NCBI GenBank assembly: GCA_028015205.1
Contig: JAPWFG010000024.1
Coordinates: 2,046,001 to 2,110,000 of the forward strand
Length of the DNA stretch: 64,000 nucleotides
From: Mytilisepta virgata
Taxonomy: Eukaryota > Mollusca > Bivalvia > Mytilida > Mytilidae
Direction: 5' to 3'
A program made the translations under genes and the position numbers. Shown one piece after another: positions 1-12,543 of the stretch. The notes below the pieces were generated by a model, which saw nothing but the letters and a program-made list of their open reading frames with translations, had not been told where the DNA came from and searched no databases. Position 1 is the first letter of the stretch. Every line of letters starts with the position of its first letter.

Positions 1-1324
1 TAAATGTTTGCCACCAAACATAAATGAATTGACATGCCTATTTGCCTTTCAGGATAAAAAGTGACTAATGTACATCATGTTTATATGTTTTTAGTTATTT
101 TTCTTCTTCAAATTAACACCTATTTTCATATTTCATAATGTTCTTGATTTTTAAACAATGCTTTATTTTTTGTTTTTATACTAAAAAATAAAAGATTTTA
201 AAATAGTACATTTCCTTGATCTGCCACTATTTATAGAATATTACGACGATTTTTTTTATTACAATAAGTATGGTGTAATTTATTTTGATTTAAACTCAAT
301 TCAATTCAGCTAAAACTTTTTGCAAACATACAAAACTAAGCGGGTTATATCAATACAAATTCATCTCACGACAAATTAAACCAACAAATACATGATATGA
401 AAATAGCTTTACATCCTCCCTTCCTCAGTTCTAATGACTGAAATACAAAATAAATAAAAAATTCTTTATCATTGGGTGTTGATGGGTTTAAAATTAGTTT
501 AAATCTTTCCTCTGTTTCCATGTAGTAAATAATGGGATTTTTTGGTAAAAATATTTTAGAATAGGTTTTCTCAGTTCCAAATTTTCTTACAATCGAATTT
601 AAAAAAAAAACACATGTTAATAAGCAAAATAGTTAATTTCAAAGTCAGGACTTATTAGTGCACTCGGGACACTTTGGGATTGTGAAATGATTTCATCTGT
701 GGTATAATTTGGTACAATTTGCAATTTAAACGGTATTAGAGATAGATGTCCTTTTTATCAAACAACGGACACAATCCATTTATTACTGAACAGATCAATC
801 GAGAATGGACTGTTAAATCCCAGTAGATCTATTACGTTGGTAATTATAATGCCGTTATGGTCCATTGAATTAAAGCGGTCAGACTGAATTTCTCTTACAT
901 TGAAGTCTTTAATGTGTGAGATGTTTCTGAGGGATAATGAGTTCTATGATTGAAGATCCTACATTAATTTTTCGAAGAATCTATATTAAGGTCAAATCGA
1001 ACTAATTGAAAGTATCCTACAGTTTTCTGATTTTTCGATGTAAAAGTCCATAAAAAGCATTGTGTAAATCCTACAGTTTCGTGAAAAAGTAATATTATAT
1101 TGCTACATACACGAAAGCTCTGATGATTAAAAAAAATATCTGTGTGTTCCCATGTTCGACTGTTGAAAATTACAAAAAGGCACCAATTGTGGGCAATTTT
1201 TATGCAACGTCATGACGGCGTTCGTTAAACGTTGCAGATATAGTAGCCTAAACTATTTACTTTGCAGACCAGTTACTTTCTTTCATTTTCTTATTTTCTT
1301 TACCATATCTATTACCTTTTATAT
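1..1324. other. A+T-rich stretch without a recognised gene
   Basis: No open frame with coding character, no RNA gene and no obvious repeat was seen on either strand. A short hairpin (GCAACGT / ACGTTGC) lies near 1,205-1,236. The composition is like the rest of the unique DNA of the window. Confidence 0.6.
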
Positions 1325-1432
1325 TGGGGCCTCGGTGGCCGAGTGGTCAAAGTAGTTCGTTATGACTATTAGGTACTCCGGCTTACTCCATCAGTAAAAA
1401 CTGGCTGCCGCGAAATTGCCGACAATGGCGTA
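1325..1432 (+). mobile_element. tRNA-derived SINE remnant, internally deleted
   Basis: The left end reads like the 5' part of a tRNA-Ser/Leu-type head, with an A-box-like TGGCCGAGTGG at about 1,338. No B box (GGTTCGAATCC type) follows. The sequence passes directly into a non-tRNA body (from about 1,375) that resembles, in opposite orientation, the body of the element at 62,515-62,665: CTCCATCAGTAAAAACTGG here against CTCCACCAATAAAAGCTAG there. I read it as a SINE that lost the rest of its tRNA head, so it is probably inactive. It is not a functional tRNA because the anticodon and T arms cannot be folded. Confidence 0.6.
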
Positions 1433-2388
1433 TTTTATATTAAAAAAAGAGTACAATTATCATTATTCTTGTATTTTTACTGGATTTGTTCGAAAATAAA
1501 ATACATGGTAACATTGAATCCGCTTGTCAGTGCGGATAACAAGGTACATAACTTTACACGTAGAGAAAACAATTTATTTATTAAACTTTATCGTTGGGTA
1601 TGCAACAGCATCTATAGCAACAAATGATATTTAATATTCAAATTGTTCTGCTCAAGCTAAAAAATCTCATATAATTTCTTAAGTGTGAGCGTTCTAAGCA
1701 AGTTATATTGTAGTCCGCTGCAAAATCCGCTGTCCGCTAATTTATAATATATTTCGTAGGCAATATTTGTTCTTATAAATTTATCAACAATGTATCTAAT
1801 ACACTAGGGAACTATTTCATCAAATAACATTACCAAATGCTTTTTAATGCCATACTTTTACACTTATGTAATTTATAAAACCGTGCGTATCGTCATTATG
1901 GTAGACTAAAATATGAAGATTCTGTCCTAGAAACTTCTAATAATATTTGAAATTTTATTCATCCGACTGCATGGCTTGCCTTAATACTTACTGAAATAAA
2001 TACGAATTCTCTCTAGAATTATAAAAAAAAAAAGTTACCGTGAGTCAAAATACATGTATGTAGACATGTAGACTTTCTTGTGAACCGTAATCTTCAATTC
2101 TAATTTCACATCGACGAATGGGGAGCGGAGGGGGGGGAGGGGGGGCACAATTTCCAATTTAATCTTCTCATGTGTTCCTAGTCAATGAAGATTTAAAGAC
2201 TTTCATTCAAGGTACACCATCTTATCTAGTTTAATTACCCAGATATGTTTAATTACCAATGAATTTCAAATCATTTTTTTTTAAAAAGACAGACAATTTT
2301 AAATAATCTTGTGTTTATATATGAATCAATGTGTAAGCCCTTGTATATGAAGGGTGTGCGAGTTTTTAAATACATGTATTTGCAAATC
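1433..2388. other. A+T-rich stretch with a poly-G tract
   Basis: No gene was seen. An impure G tract lies at about 2,120-2,146. Bivalve elements of the kind seen at 49,706 often carry such G runs near their ends, but no element could be delimited here. Confidence 0.55.
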
Positions 2389-2716
2389 TTCAACGGGCAC
2401 TGATGGAAAAATTAATTTTACTTTCTTCGCTGCGATACATCTCCATCCAATTAATTCTTCTTCTTGTTTATTACCAGATTTGTAAAAAGTTACATACATG
2501 TTAATTTTCACATCTAATTTTCAATCAACCATTACAAAAGATCATTGTATATGTTATGGTCACTTTCTTAAAATTTTCGTTGGATAAATATGAAGATTTT
2601 CAACAATGTGAAGCTGTGTTTCTAGTAATTTTAGCACACATTTTTTTGTTACCTTAACTGGAGAAAGGGGGAGATGGGGGGGGGGGGGGGGGTTGTCATC
2701 CTATAAATCCGCCAAT
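2389..2716. mobile_element. Dispersed repeat, copy 1 of a diverged pair
   Basis: This stretch aligns by eye, with many substitutions and small indels, to 8,716-9,016. Shared landmarks in order are AATCTTCAA, GATGGAAAA, TTAATTTTACTTTC, a GTAAAAAGTTACA block, GTTA(A/G)TTTTCACA, a block ending GATCA, TGGTCACTTTC or TGATCACTTTC, and ACCTTAACT before a G run and TCCGCCA. The end, read on the minus strand as TGGCGGA, resembles the CAGTGGCGGA termini common in non-autonomous DNA elements. A long pure G run (2,676-2,692) lies just inside this end. It has no coding capacity. Class assignment is a guess; the homology between the two copies is what the sequence shows. Confidence 0.6.
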
Positions 2717-4590
2717 GTTGCAGGTTTTTCTAACAAGCTTTTCAGCAACCATAAATCTGCCCTTACAAAATTTGGTTTTATCTGAACGACATAAACTGTG
2801 ACGACAAAAGTAATATATGGAATACCAGCGGGGTTACAATGGAGATTTGCCAGTACGTAGACTAGGACTATTTCTGTATGGGGGTGAACTACTCTCAAGG
2901 TATACCAGTCCGTAGGGCATACTTTACTTCTTTTTTGGAGGGCTTACAAATTTACTAATTTTGGAGATATTTGGGATAAAACTCCAGACGCATAACGTAT
3001 CTTTTGGGGGTAAAAAATTATGAGGCATTTTAAAAGAGATAAAAGATGTTTTGAAGTATATTTGGGAATATTAATATTTGAAAATTTTCATCTTTAGTGC
3101 ATGTACCTGTGACTTATTTACTCCAGAGTCTACAAAATGTATCAAAAAATTTTACATTTTAAAATAAATAGCTCAAATCATACTAAACTAAACATTTTAT
3201 GTATTTGTTAAGTATTTCATATGCTGTCAAAATTTAAGCGAGTTTATTATTATTAATATCATGCTAAAAATTTATTAAACCGTTGGTGGTTAAACTATAT
3301 TACGCGCGTCATCAGTTTAATGAAATCTCATATTGCTGATTACCTTTAAAAGCAGTAGGGCCTTTTTCGCCATATTTATTTCACTTCTAAGGCCATTTTC
3401 AATAAGCCGTCTGAGGCCTATATGTGTTCCCTTAAGATATGCTAATACATGTAATAACTAACATATAAGTTACTAAAAAAAACTCTTCTAACCATGGGAG
3501 GCATTTTTAACACAAATTTGCCAAATTAACTTCTTGAATACAATTTTTCCACGTGAAGGACACTCAGAACAAAAACTTGTTTTTGGTGTCAATGAGTTTA
3601 TGAATCTCTTTTTATATGACAATAGAATGATTTTGGGTCTGAAATTCCTTCTTGGCAATATTCCAAAAATGATACAAATTTACCCAAATCGCCCATATAT
3701 ACACACAACCTTTGCGGGTAAATTTTTTTTCTTATAAGGTGCATTGCTTACAACCGATTTAGATAAAAAGTGGAAAAATATTTCAGATTAAGAATCAATT
3801 TTTAAGAGTGAAACAAATACTGGGGAAAGTGGCCCTACTTATCTGTTTTCTCCATAAAGCCGAATTGATGTTATTCACCTTAAAACTTGTAATCGCAGAT
3901 ATAATATATATTCGTTCTCTCCACCAAGTATTAAAATAGCAAAATATCCTGATCCATGGAAACTGATTTGTGCATTGGAAAATGTTTGAAACCGAGATGA
4001 AAAAGCCAGTTCCTATACGACAGAACTTTAAAAGAAAAAAGTCAGTCTGTCTGTCGATCAGATGATTCGAAAATGAGAAATGTCAGATGAATTTATTCAA
4101 TTTCTTTCTCTTACACAATTTATTATCACTCCAGCAGGTCTCAATTTTTACGGATGATTCACACATTTTAACATATTACTGGAAATTTTGCCAATTAAAA
4201 AGATGGTCAATTCAGTGCGTGCCATAAAAAAATTGGTAAAATTTTAAACCTTGCGATGACCAATTAATTTTGTAATTTAAAAAACTGTTACAGTGACTAT
4301 AACAAGCGAGAATTTATACTGAAATTTACTGATTAAAATCACTTTGCAGGATATTATGTCATGAAAATATACAAGTTGACTCCAAAAAGTAATAATTTAA
4401 ACCCGAAAGAGGGTGGTGTGTATAATACTTTATTTATTTATTTGCAAATGCGCCAGGAAAGGGAGAAAGGCTATTACTTGTTATCATCTCTTGCTAAATA
4501 CGAGGTCATGACCTTCCTGATAAGGCTGTGGTACAATGTATGATTATTTAGATGTTGAGTAATTACTATTGTATAAAATAAAAACAAATT
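2717..4590. other. A+T-rich stretch without a recognised gene
   Basis: Short open frames occur (for example 3,534-3,737 + and 4,361-4,543 +), but they have the amino-acid make-up of random A+T-rich DNA, no splice context and no family resemblance. No repeats were delimited. Confidence 0.55.
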
Positions 4591-4595
4591 AGTGG

Positions 4596-4915
4596 AGGCA
4601 TGTTATGGCAGATAGAGGAATTAATAGTTGCCATCTTATAATGTTTACTATAACAAGTTTGTATTGATAAATCAACATTTTGATATAACATAATTCTTAT
4701 CAATTTTCCAGAATTTAATATTAATTAGTAAAAGATATAATGGCAATTGGGGCTATTCCGAAACTTTAGACCAGGCAAATCAAATTTGTAGACACGAGAG
4801 AGAGAGAGAGAGGGGGGGGTGGTTGACATATAATGGCATATAGAGGAGTTAATAGTTACCATCTTATAATTCCTATCAATATTCCAGAATTTAGTTTTAG
4901 TAAAAGATATAATCA
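4596..4915. repeat. Local direct duplication, about 90 bp, two diverged copies
   Basis: The segment around 4,598-4,650 (ATGGCAGATAGAGGAATTAA, then a CATCTTATAAT block) recurs at 4,832-4,870 as ATGGCATATAGAGGAGTTAA with the same following block. The continuation (TCCAGAATTTA, then AGTAAAAGATATAAT) is found at 4,709-4,741 and 4,883-4,913. The first copy is interrupted by about 60 extra bases. The duplication is old, judged by several substitutions. Confidence 0.65.
4794..4819. repeat. (AG)n microsatellite running into a G tract
   Basis: About nine AG units are followed by a run of G. It lies between the two copies of the local duplication. Confidence 0.9.
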
Positions 4916-7900
4916 GAAGATCCAGAAAAATGTCAAACATTCTATCAAGAGGATGAAAGTATTTAAAATTGAAATTATTTCTCTAAACCTGAGACATTTT
5001 CTGAACCAGATCCTGAAAAAAAGTTGTATTTTATGTAACTTGCAAAGCCAATTAGTCAAAAATTAAGCTGATTGAAAGTAATGTAATCATTATTTTCATC
5101 AGTAAGTTATCTATTAATATTACACATTTGTTCTCGGATCAGTTTTATTAAAACATTGAAACAGAAGGTAATAATTTTTTTTTTTAATTTTTCGTCATTG
5201 GTCAAATTTTTTATTTCCCCAGTTTGATTATTGTATGATCCTTCTAGCTTTTAAAAAATACTGCAATTGTTTTACTTTTAAAAAATCAATGTTTTTATCC
5301 ATTTTTTCAGAAACAATGTGTATAAATGTGTATAAACAATGTGGTACAATGATAAGCACTGTAAAAGATAATAAAGTTTGTACCATATACAGATGGAGAT
5401 AAGATTTTTGAAAGACCACTACTTATGACCAGCTGTGTTGAATGTCACAAGCAAAACATGTTAATTACCCTTGATATGTGGGAAAGTAATACCATCAGTA
5501 CAGACAGATAAAGTGACTGTGCTTCTCAGAATTTTTTATCGTCTCAAAAAATCTTGACCCCCCCCCCCCCCCCCAATTTTATTTCAAACATTTTGACCCC
5601 AATAATTCTCAAGCCCCCTATAAATATTGACAGACCCCTAGGCTAACATGCCTTATTGTGTTGTATTTGGATTTTAATTCTATGGTGGTTAAGTCTGTTT
5701 CTTCTTGGGAGGTTTTTAAACATTTGCTACATTATTCTAGAATGATGGCTTCATAGCAAAGTTTTGTTAAAACCTTTCACTGAAGATACCAAGAGACTAG
5801 CCATGTTGGGCCACCCAGTCAATAAATTCACTGCCTATTCAAGGAAAAGCGTATGAAGAAAAGTGAAGACTTTAAAAAAGATACATATTCCGGGAAATGT
5901 GGGGTAAAAAACTTGGTGATTTACATTTAAAAGGGGGGGGTGATTATCTATAAAACATAGGTAATATAAACAAAATATTAATTTTAATAATTAGTAATTT
6001 TAAGTTTTATCCCATGTATTTTTTAAATCCCAGATTTATACCTATCTGATTTTCCTAGCACGTATTATACATTGTACACATCATAGACATACGTGAAATT
6101 TTCTTGGTGCATTAAATTAAAATTATAATAAAGCTTTACATTCAAGTTTGAAAAATTTTTCCCTATCGATATCCTACAATAAAAATGGTGTAATAAATAC
6201 TTTCATAATTTTGTGTCACCATTGGAGTTTGAAGCATGTGGGATCGACTTTTATAGTGTGTTATGATACTTTTCTTTTAGTTTCCTTGACCATATTTACA
6301 AAAAAGTGGGGGGGGGGGGGGGGCTTTTCGAATTAACTGCTTAACCATTTTATGCTCGTGTCCCAAGTTGGGAATCTCAGTTACCTTTCTGTTTATTTAT
6401 TTGTTGATATTCTGACATGATATTGTACCGCTGGACATAACTACTCATGAATTAATCTGGGGCCATCAGTCAGGGCATGGTGTGGAGACCATTTGTGCTT
6501 TGTTTGAATATATACTTGTGATTTATAACGGCACTCCATGTCCGTTTTTTTCCTCAAACATACAGTTAAAAGTTTAACATGAATGATATATTGGATAGTG
6601 GAAATAAAGCATTTTCGGATACTCCACAATAAGACAATCCACAAAGTCCAGATTGTTTAAATTATTCAAAAGGTGCTTGAAGAACATTCAACAAAGCTTC
6701 TTATGCAGCTTGAAATGTAAATCCGAATGTCGCCGAACAACTTTAAAATATAATCTGTCTGTTAAGTTTGTGAAACGGTGAAACTTTGGCAAATCGGATT
6801 TTGATAATGTTTTCGTTTATTTTTTTTTTTTTTTTTTTTTGTACAATACTCGTTAGAGTAAAGATACTTTGGTGACAGGAATAAAACTGGGAAGTAGCGC
6901 ACCCATATTATTTTACTAATTATTTTCTTACTTTTGATGACCGGGTAAATTGCGAAAAAGTAGTTTGTATTTTTTGCAGACACGACATATTCTTTTCTGC
7001 GGCAAAGTAAAACTGTTATTTCACAAAAAATTGTGGACATTTAAACCAATTTATCTCGGTCGAATTTACACCCACCCCCTTTCCCATAAAAAAATAAAAT
7101 GAAATAAAAATGAAAAACAAAAATAAAAACAACAAAAACACAAATGAATAAAGGAAATGTAATGAAATAGAGATAAACGAAAATTACATAATAACGGAGT
7201 TACAAATAAAATTTACATTTACTACATTTTAATTCATATTTAAAAAAATATATAATTCTTTATCCGTCTTGTTTTTTTTCAATAAAGATTACCAGTAATA
7301 CATGTTTTTAGATAAAATACATAAAATCTTGATATCATCCTAACTAGCTATCCCGCCCGTTTATGCCAGATTGTCGGTTCAGAATTTGTTCTGGATGATT
7401 AAACACAATAAACATGTGATAAGGTAATTAACACGGGACTTATTGTTCACTCTGACACGTGCCGATAAAAAATATTTATGTATGAATATAATAATAATGA
7501 GATTTTAAATTCATGGTTTTTTTTTTGCATTTTGATTTTAATTTTATGACCTTTTTCTTCATTTCTCTCACCATCATGCCAACAATTAAATAAAGAAAAT
7601 ATAAAATTATAAAAAAAAAAATAAAATATGCCTCGATCGTCCACGAATGAGGAAAAGTTTACGAATAGACAAGATATGAACTTCTTGACAAATAGGAATC
7701 TGTATTGTGGTATTCTCTACAATCAAAACTGCTGCAAGTACCCTCCCCTTTCCCCAACACTTTACTTACCGGGGAATTTAAGTCGATGCTTACATAGTAA
7801 GAAATTTTGATTACTCTTTAGTTGAAGAAAGCCAAACATAGTGAATCAAACTTTGGCTTTGATATATATATATAGAGAAGGAAAATGACATTGTATGCGT

Positions 7901-8330
7901 AAAAAGTCGTTCTTGTGCATCGAAATTGGTATCAAAGAATATTATCGTTATCATCATGATCATTTTTAAATGAAATAAAAGCGTAAGAACGGAAATGGAC
8001 TTTATTAATGCATACTACGTACATGTACGTATGTTACAGTTTGTAATTCCGATATGGGAACGATTATAATACGGATGCAGTTTTAGATTTTTTTCACCCA
8101 CAGGTGTATGAATGCCTTAATCTGACCAACAGAAAATATTAACTTGGAGTTGCCTTATCAGAGGACCGAATTTTAGGTCGTAAAATATTGTCATAGATTC
8201 ATATCCAGCTCATACATGTCATTTTCAAAGGTCTCACTTGGTAACTTCGTAGTTAAACTTATAATACTCACTTTTTAATGTAAGTTTCATTTCTTATTTT
8301 GTAGTCTCACATTTTGATGTGACAAGGTCG
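4916..8330. other. A+T-rich stretch with homopolymer tracts, no recognised gene
   Basis: It contains a poly-C run near 5,558-5,574 with a C-rich shadow to about 5,640, a poly-G run near 6,307-6,322, a poly-T run near 6,822-6,840, and a 16-bp perfect palindrome around 8,018-8,033 (TACGTACATGTACGTA). Open frames such as 6,762-7,040 (-) run through the poly-T tract as lysine stretches and are not credible genes. Confidence 0.55.
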
Positions 8331-8715
8331 AATCTAGAATTGGGGAGGGGTGACATCCACCCAACATTCGAATAATTATTGCCCCTCGCTGCAACGCGAC
8401 GGAAGAATTTAGTAATGATCTGCGTCCGCCCGTGCGTCCGTCTGTGCGTCTCATAATTCGGAACAGATTTAAAAAAAATAAAGAAATATTAAATGAAAAA
8501 GGAATGAAAGTTAATATTTTGTTTAAAATATTTTAAATGCCCTTTTGCACTAACACTAACCTAAAAATAAAAAAAAAACAACCTAGCTATACTTGTATGA
8601 TTACTTTATGCATTAATTGTACCTATATGAATTGCACATATACTGATTCAAATATTTAAATAAAAATGAAACCAGATTTTAAAGTTTAAGCCATCGTCTA
8701 TGAAGTAATTAAATG

Positions 8716-9016
8716 AAAATCTTCAATGCACGATGATGGAAAATTAATTTTACTTTCATACCTTTCCATCGCATTCTTCTTATCTGTATTATCCCGTTGT
8801 AAAAAGTTACACGCGTGTTAGTTTTCACAACTATTTGTCATTTATTATCAATTACATGTACTACAAGAGATCATTTGTAATGATCACTTTCGTAAGATTT
8901 GATAATTATAAACATAATCAAGGAAGTCGATTTGTGTTTTTTTTTTATTTTTCATATATTTTTTGGTGACCTTAACTTAGGAGAGGGGGACACGTGCTCC
9001 CTGTGCTCTGTAAGTC
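8716..9016. mobile_element. Dispersed repeat, copy 2 of a diverged pair
   Basis: It is homologous to 2,389-2,716 in the same orientation and has the same order of landmark blocks. It ends with TCCGCCACTG at about 9,015, that is CAGTGGCGGA on the minus strand. The opposite terminus may be near 8,330 (TCTAGAATTGGGGAGGGG), but that part does not align well with copy 1. A CGTCCGTC-type patch lies at 8,424-8,450, a feature of several bivalve elements. Confidence 0.6.
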
Positions 9017-9024
9017 CGCCACTG

Positions 9025-9639
9025 AGTGATCTTTCTCAAATTTTGATAGTTTTATATAATGTATACATGTAATTAAGTTGAAAAGTTAAGTTATAAAAAG
9101 TGCAAAAATGGCCGTTAATACATTTGGCTGGGTTACCAGAGCTCACTCTATAAAAACACGTGGAAATTTGCATATTCTGTTCGAAATCGACTCTTACATG
9201 TACATATATCATGAACCAAGAAATTCTTATTTAGTTTAATTCTATATCCTCGAAACAGTTTATATTTTGATGAAATGCCCTCTAATAAAAAACTAACAGT
9301 TAACAAATCTTTATGATGTCTAATTTTATCTGGCCTGACCAGAAATGACAAGCAACATTTTTAAAACTATTATTCAAAGTTGACCAAAGCAAAACGTTTT
9401 TGCAGCAGAAAATTAATATCTGCAAATTCATTTCGAAATCGCATAGCTTAATGGACTGGAATATGACGTATGAGAGCCCTAGTCATTAAAAAAAGCGTGG
9501 TTTGACTTCAGAGGAATCTCGGACTATCTACATAATGTATTAAGTTTAAAACTACATGTATTTTCATGATTTTGATTTGATTTCGTCAATTTGGCACCGG
9601 TGCACACCCTATCAGTTTCGTTTCTTTTTTTTAAAACTC
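9025..9639. other. A+T-rich stretch without a recognised gene
   Basis: Nothing with coding or structural support was seen. The frame at 9,148-9,351 (-) is short and has no supporting context. Confidence 0.5.
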
Positions 9640-10214
9640 AGATTGCAAATAATCTCCATATAGTTTGATGTTAGTTTCTCAAAAAACTTTGTGTACTCAG
9701 TTTGAAAAAAATATCTTTCCCGGTTTCTGATGTCAGTATTGTATTGTTTTACCTCTTTTTTTGTTGAAATTAGACAGGAAGACATTCTGATTTATGAAGT
9801 AAGTTTGTTACTGTTTCAGTTAAATTGACGCCACTGATTTTCTCAGGTCAGTTTCATTTTTTATTTGTTGAAGTCAGATTCGGAACTATTTAGCTCACAT
9901 TCATACTCATGTAGATTATTATTTGATCAAGTCAGTTGCGTGTCTGATTTATATTAATCAGATTCGAATATATATCCGTCTCGCAGTAAAACAAATGAAG
10001 ATTCTTATTTCATGAAGTCATTTTGTTGGGTCCCATGCCCAGTTACTCATCTCAAGTCAGTTTGATTTCTTATCTATTTAAATCAGATTCGAAAATACCC
10101 AGCTGAAAGTCATAAACTTGTAGATTCTTAATGGATTAAGTCAGTTTGTTCGGTCTCATTTAAATTGTGCGCACTGATTTTTTCAATTCGTTTTCATTTA
10201 TTTTCGTTTAAATC
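9640..10214. repeat. Degenerate tandem-like repeat rich in TCAGTTT and TCAGATT words
   Basis: Words of the type AAGTCAG, TCAGTTTCATTT, AATCAGATTCGA and CACTGATTTT(C/T)TCA recur irregularly, for example near 9,829, 10,034 and 10,168. Spacing of 130-205 bp suggests an old, diverged tandem array with indels. No exact period could be fixed by eye. Confidence 0.4.
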
Positions 10215-10392
10215 AGATTGAAAGTAAAATCAAGAAATACCAAAGGGATATTCGAAGGAGGGGAAAATCGAAAACAACTGACAAACTCCGAAGAACACCG
10301 AAGACAAGACCAAAACAATACAAACACTACACTTAAAACCTAAAAACATATGAACAACATGGATCCCACCAAAAAACCGGGGGTAGTCTCTC
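10215..10392. mobile_element. Partial copy of a common bivalve dispersed repeat
   Basis: The order of blocks AAATACCAAAGGGA, then ACTGACAA, then a purine-rich part, then ATCCCACCAAAAAACC and GGGGGTAGTCTC matches a repeat I recall as very common in mussel transcripts and genomes. A fuller relative is at 45,080-45,560. The match is from memory and not tested by search. Confidence 0.5.
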
Positions 10393-12213
10393 AATTTTGC
10401 AGCGATGTCAGTTTGTTACTTTTTCATATTCTCATGTAAAGTTATCCTTCATAAAATATACTAGTCAGAGATTCCTCTGACGTCAGATGACCCTGTTTCT
10501 CAATTGACTAGCGTCAGAGATCACTCTATATACAAATTTGTCGACTCTGTCCAGATATTGTTAATAAGTTTTATATAGGGATTTTATTTCTTGTAAATGA
10601 ACTTGAGTTGAGTGCTTTTTTTATGTCAGCTAATTAACCCTATCTTTCACAGTTTTTGTCATCACTAAAGTGGTAAAAAAAAGTCATGAAATATTTTTCA
10701 TCTTTTAATTGAGTAGAATTTTAACATAATTTATATAACCTATTGTTCTGTAGATTAAACGGTCTAGATATCATATATTACTATGCTTTATTGAGCCAAG
10801 CATAATAGTGCTCAGCTGTCAATATGAAGCTGTCGTATTTAAATACTGTTCGGAGCATCCCTTTTGTGAAGATTACTGCGGTCCTTCTGCAGAAATTTTT
10901 CATGTTACCTTTTTCGCAAAATGTATCTCCTCCGTGACCAATTCATATACCTGCTGTTCCTTGTCAGTTAACGTTGGGGTATGAAAGTAGGATTTTGAGA
11001 AGGATTTTTTGTTAGAGAATGCTGTTTTTATCACACAATCCTTTAAAATTATATTAATATTCACAGCAGAATATAACAAAACATTAATTTTTATGGTAAA
11101 TCTGTTATCATCATTTATGGTAAGATTTCCTCTGTTTAATTTGTTAAAAGATGACCGATATTGTTTCAATGAACTCCCAAATGGATCAGCGAATGTATAC
11201 ATAACACGGGATCTTTAAATCATAAATTACACTTTTTGACCTGTATTTTACAATGTTATTCCTGAAATTGTATATAATTACAATTTTCGGAAAAGGCTAA
11301 AGGCATTTTTCGAAAATGAACAATAAGAAATGAAAAAAAAAATCGGAACTTTCCAAAGAAGAAAAGATGCATTTTATTATTACCCGGCTCCTTTATTTTT
11401 TTTTATTTAGCAAATTTATGCGCACATCATTTTCTGACTGTAACAAGTAAGTTAAGAACAACGAGAAGGGAAGTTACTCTTAGTCAAAAAATGTCTTGAA
11501 TTGGATCAAGAAGAAAAATCTTAACTTGAACAAACTTACTTGCACAAGTCAGAATAATATACCATTAACTAAAGAGAGATAACTCTTCCAGGATTTTTTT
11601 TCTGACTGTTAAGAGTAAGAAACATTCTGACTTAAATATGTAGATCCCCTGACTGTTAAAATTTGTCAGTTTTATTGAACTTGAGTGTAGTCGGATCCCA
11701 ATGGGTTATGAAGAGTGTGAATTAGACACAAACAAAACAAGGTTTTATTGCCATATAAGTCAACTGACTTGTAACATATTTAAATATATATACAATGCAA
11801 GATGGATAAAAAGAACAAGTAAATACACAATAAAATTATGTTAAAACAAGTTCAAAGATCTTCTGTCCTCTTCTAATGATATTTTAATAAAAGTATTATC
11901 CAATTGCCTGGATGTTTATGGTGTAATGAATATTTTTTTTCATTTTCACTAAAAATTTCATTGATACTAGACATTGAACCCGCGCGAGCGCGGGAAAATA
12001 AGCATTTTTTTTTTGGTGGCCATATTGACTTTAAAAAATTATTACGGCCATGTCATTCATGGAACAGGAACTCAATATGGATGTTGTGGCAGGCTTCCTG
12101 TAAACTTTCCTGTCAAGTAGGTGGTATCAACTGATAGTTTCATGTCTATATATACTGTAGTATTCCAGCAATGGATGTTAATGCAAACTTTAACCAAAGT
12201 CAATGAAGCGTGA
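10393..12213. other. A+T-rich stretch with a GC-rich hairpin, no recognised gene
   Basis: The only compact structure is CCCGCGCGAGCGCGGG at 11,979-11,994, a 6-bp G+C stem with a 4-base loop inside very A+T-rich DNA. It is a motif also seen at ends of bivalve MITE-like repeats. The two overlapping frames at 10,900-11,202 (-) and 11,009-11,218 (+) are mutual shadows and neither looks coding. Confidence 0.5.
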
Positions 12214-12543
12214 AATTTAGGTCAACGTGACCCAATTGTCATATGGCTGTTCGTTACTACCGAAGATGTATCCACTGATGAAGTAGACTGTGAGCCACGT
12301 AGAATTACCAAAATGAACCTTAAGGTTCCCTCAAAGTCAAAATCTATGACGAAAACACAACCACATAAATTGTCAATATTTTCATTGTTACAATTAATTC
12401 TGAACTGGAACTTGATGAAACTTTCATTAAATACACATTTCATAATGCATTACCTTTTTCCTTCAGAATCATATGAAAATGAAATTGTAGATGTAAACAT
12501 TTCCTTAGAGACGGATGAATTTTTCAAAAGATGCCGTGAGTAA
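12214..12543 (+). CDS. Weak open frame, possible terminal exon, unrecognised
   Basis: A frame of 109 codons is open from 12,214 to a TAA at 12,541-12,543. The first Met is at 12,313. The upstream part contains an acidic stretch (VTTEDVSTDEVDCEPRR) and the end contains NEIVDVNISLETDEFF. A plausible 3' splice site (pyrimidine-rich CTTTTTCCTTCAG) ends near 12,467, so the real coding part may be only the last 25 codons. The complementary strand is also open for 73 codons, so the frame may be an accident. I do not recognise the protein. A repeat origin is equally possible. Confidence 0.2.
   Translation, partial: NLGQRDPIVIWLFVTTEDVSTDEVDCEPRRITKMNLKVPSKSKSMTKTQPHKLSIFSLLQLILNWNLMKLSLNTHFIMHYLFPSESYENEIVDVNISLETDEFFKRCRE

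Noticed and set aside
1325..1400. Functional tRNA-Ser or tRNA-Leu gene
   Set aside because: Only the head with an A-box-like word is present. No B box, no T arm and no acceptor stem complement.
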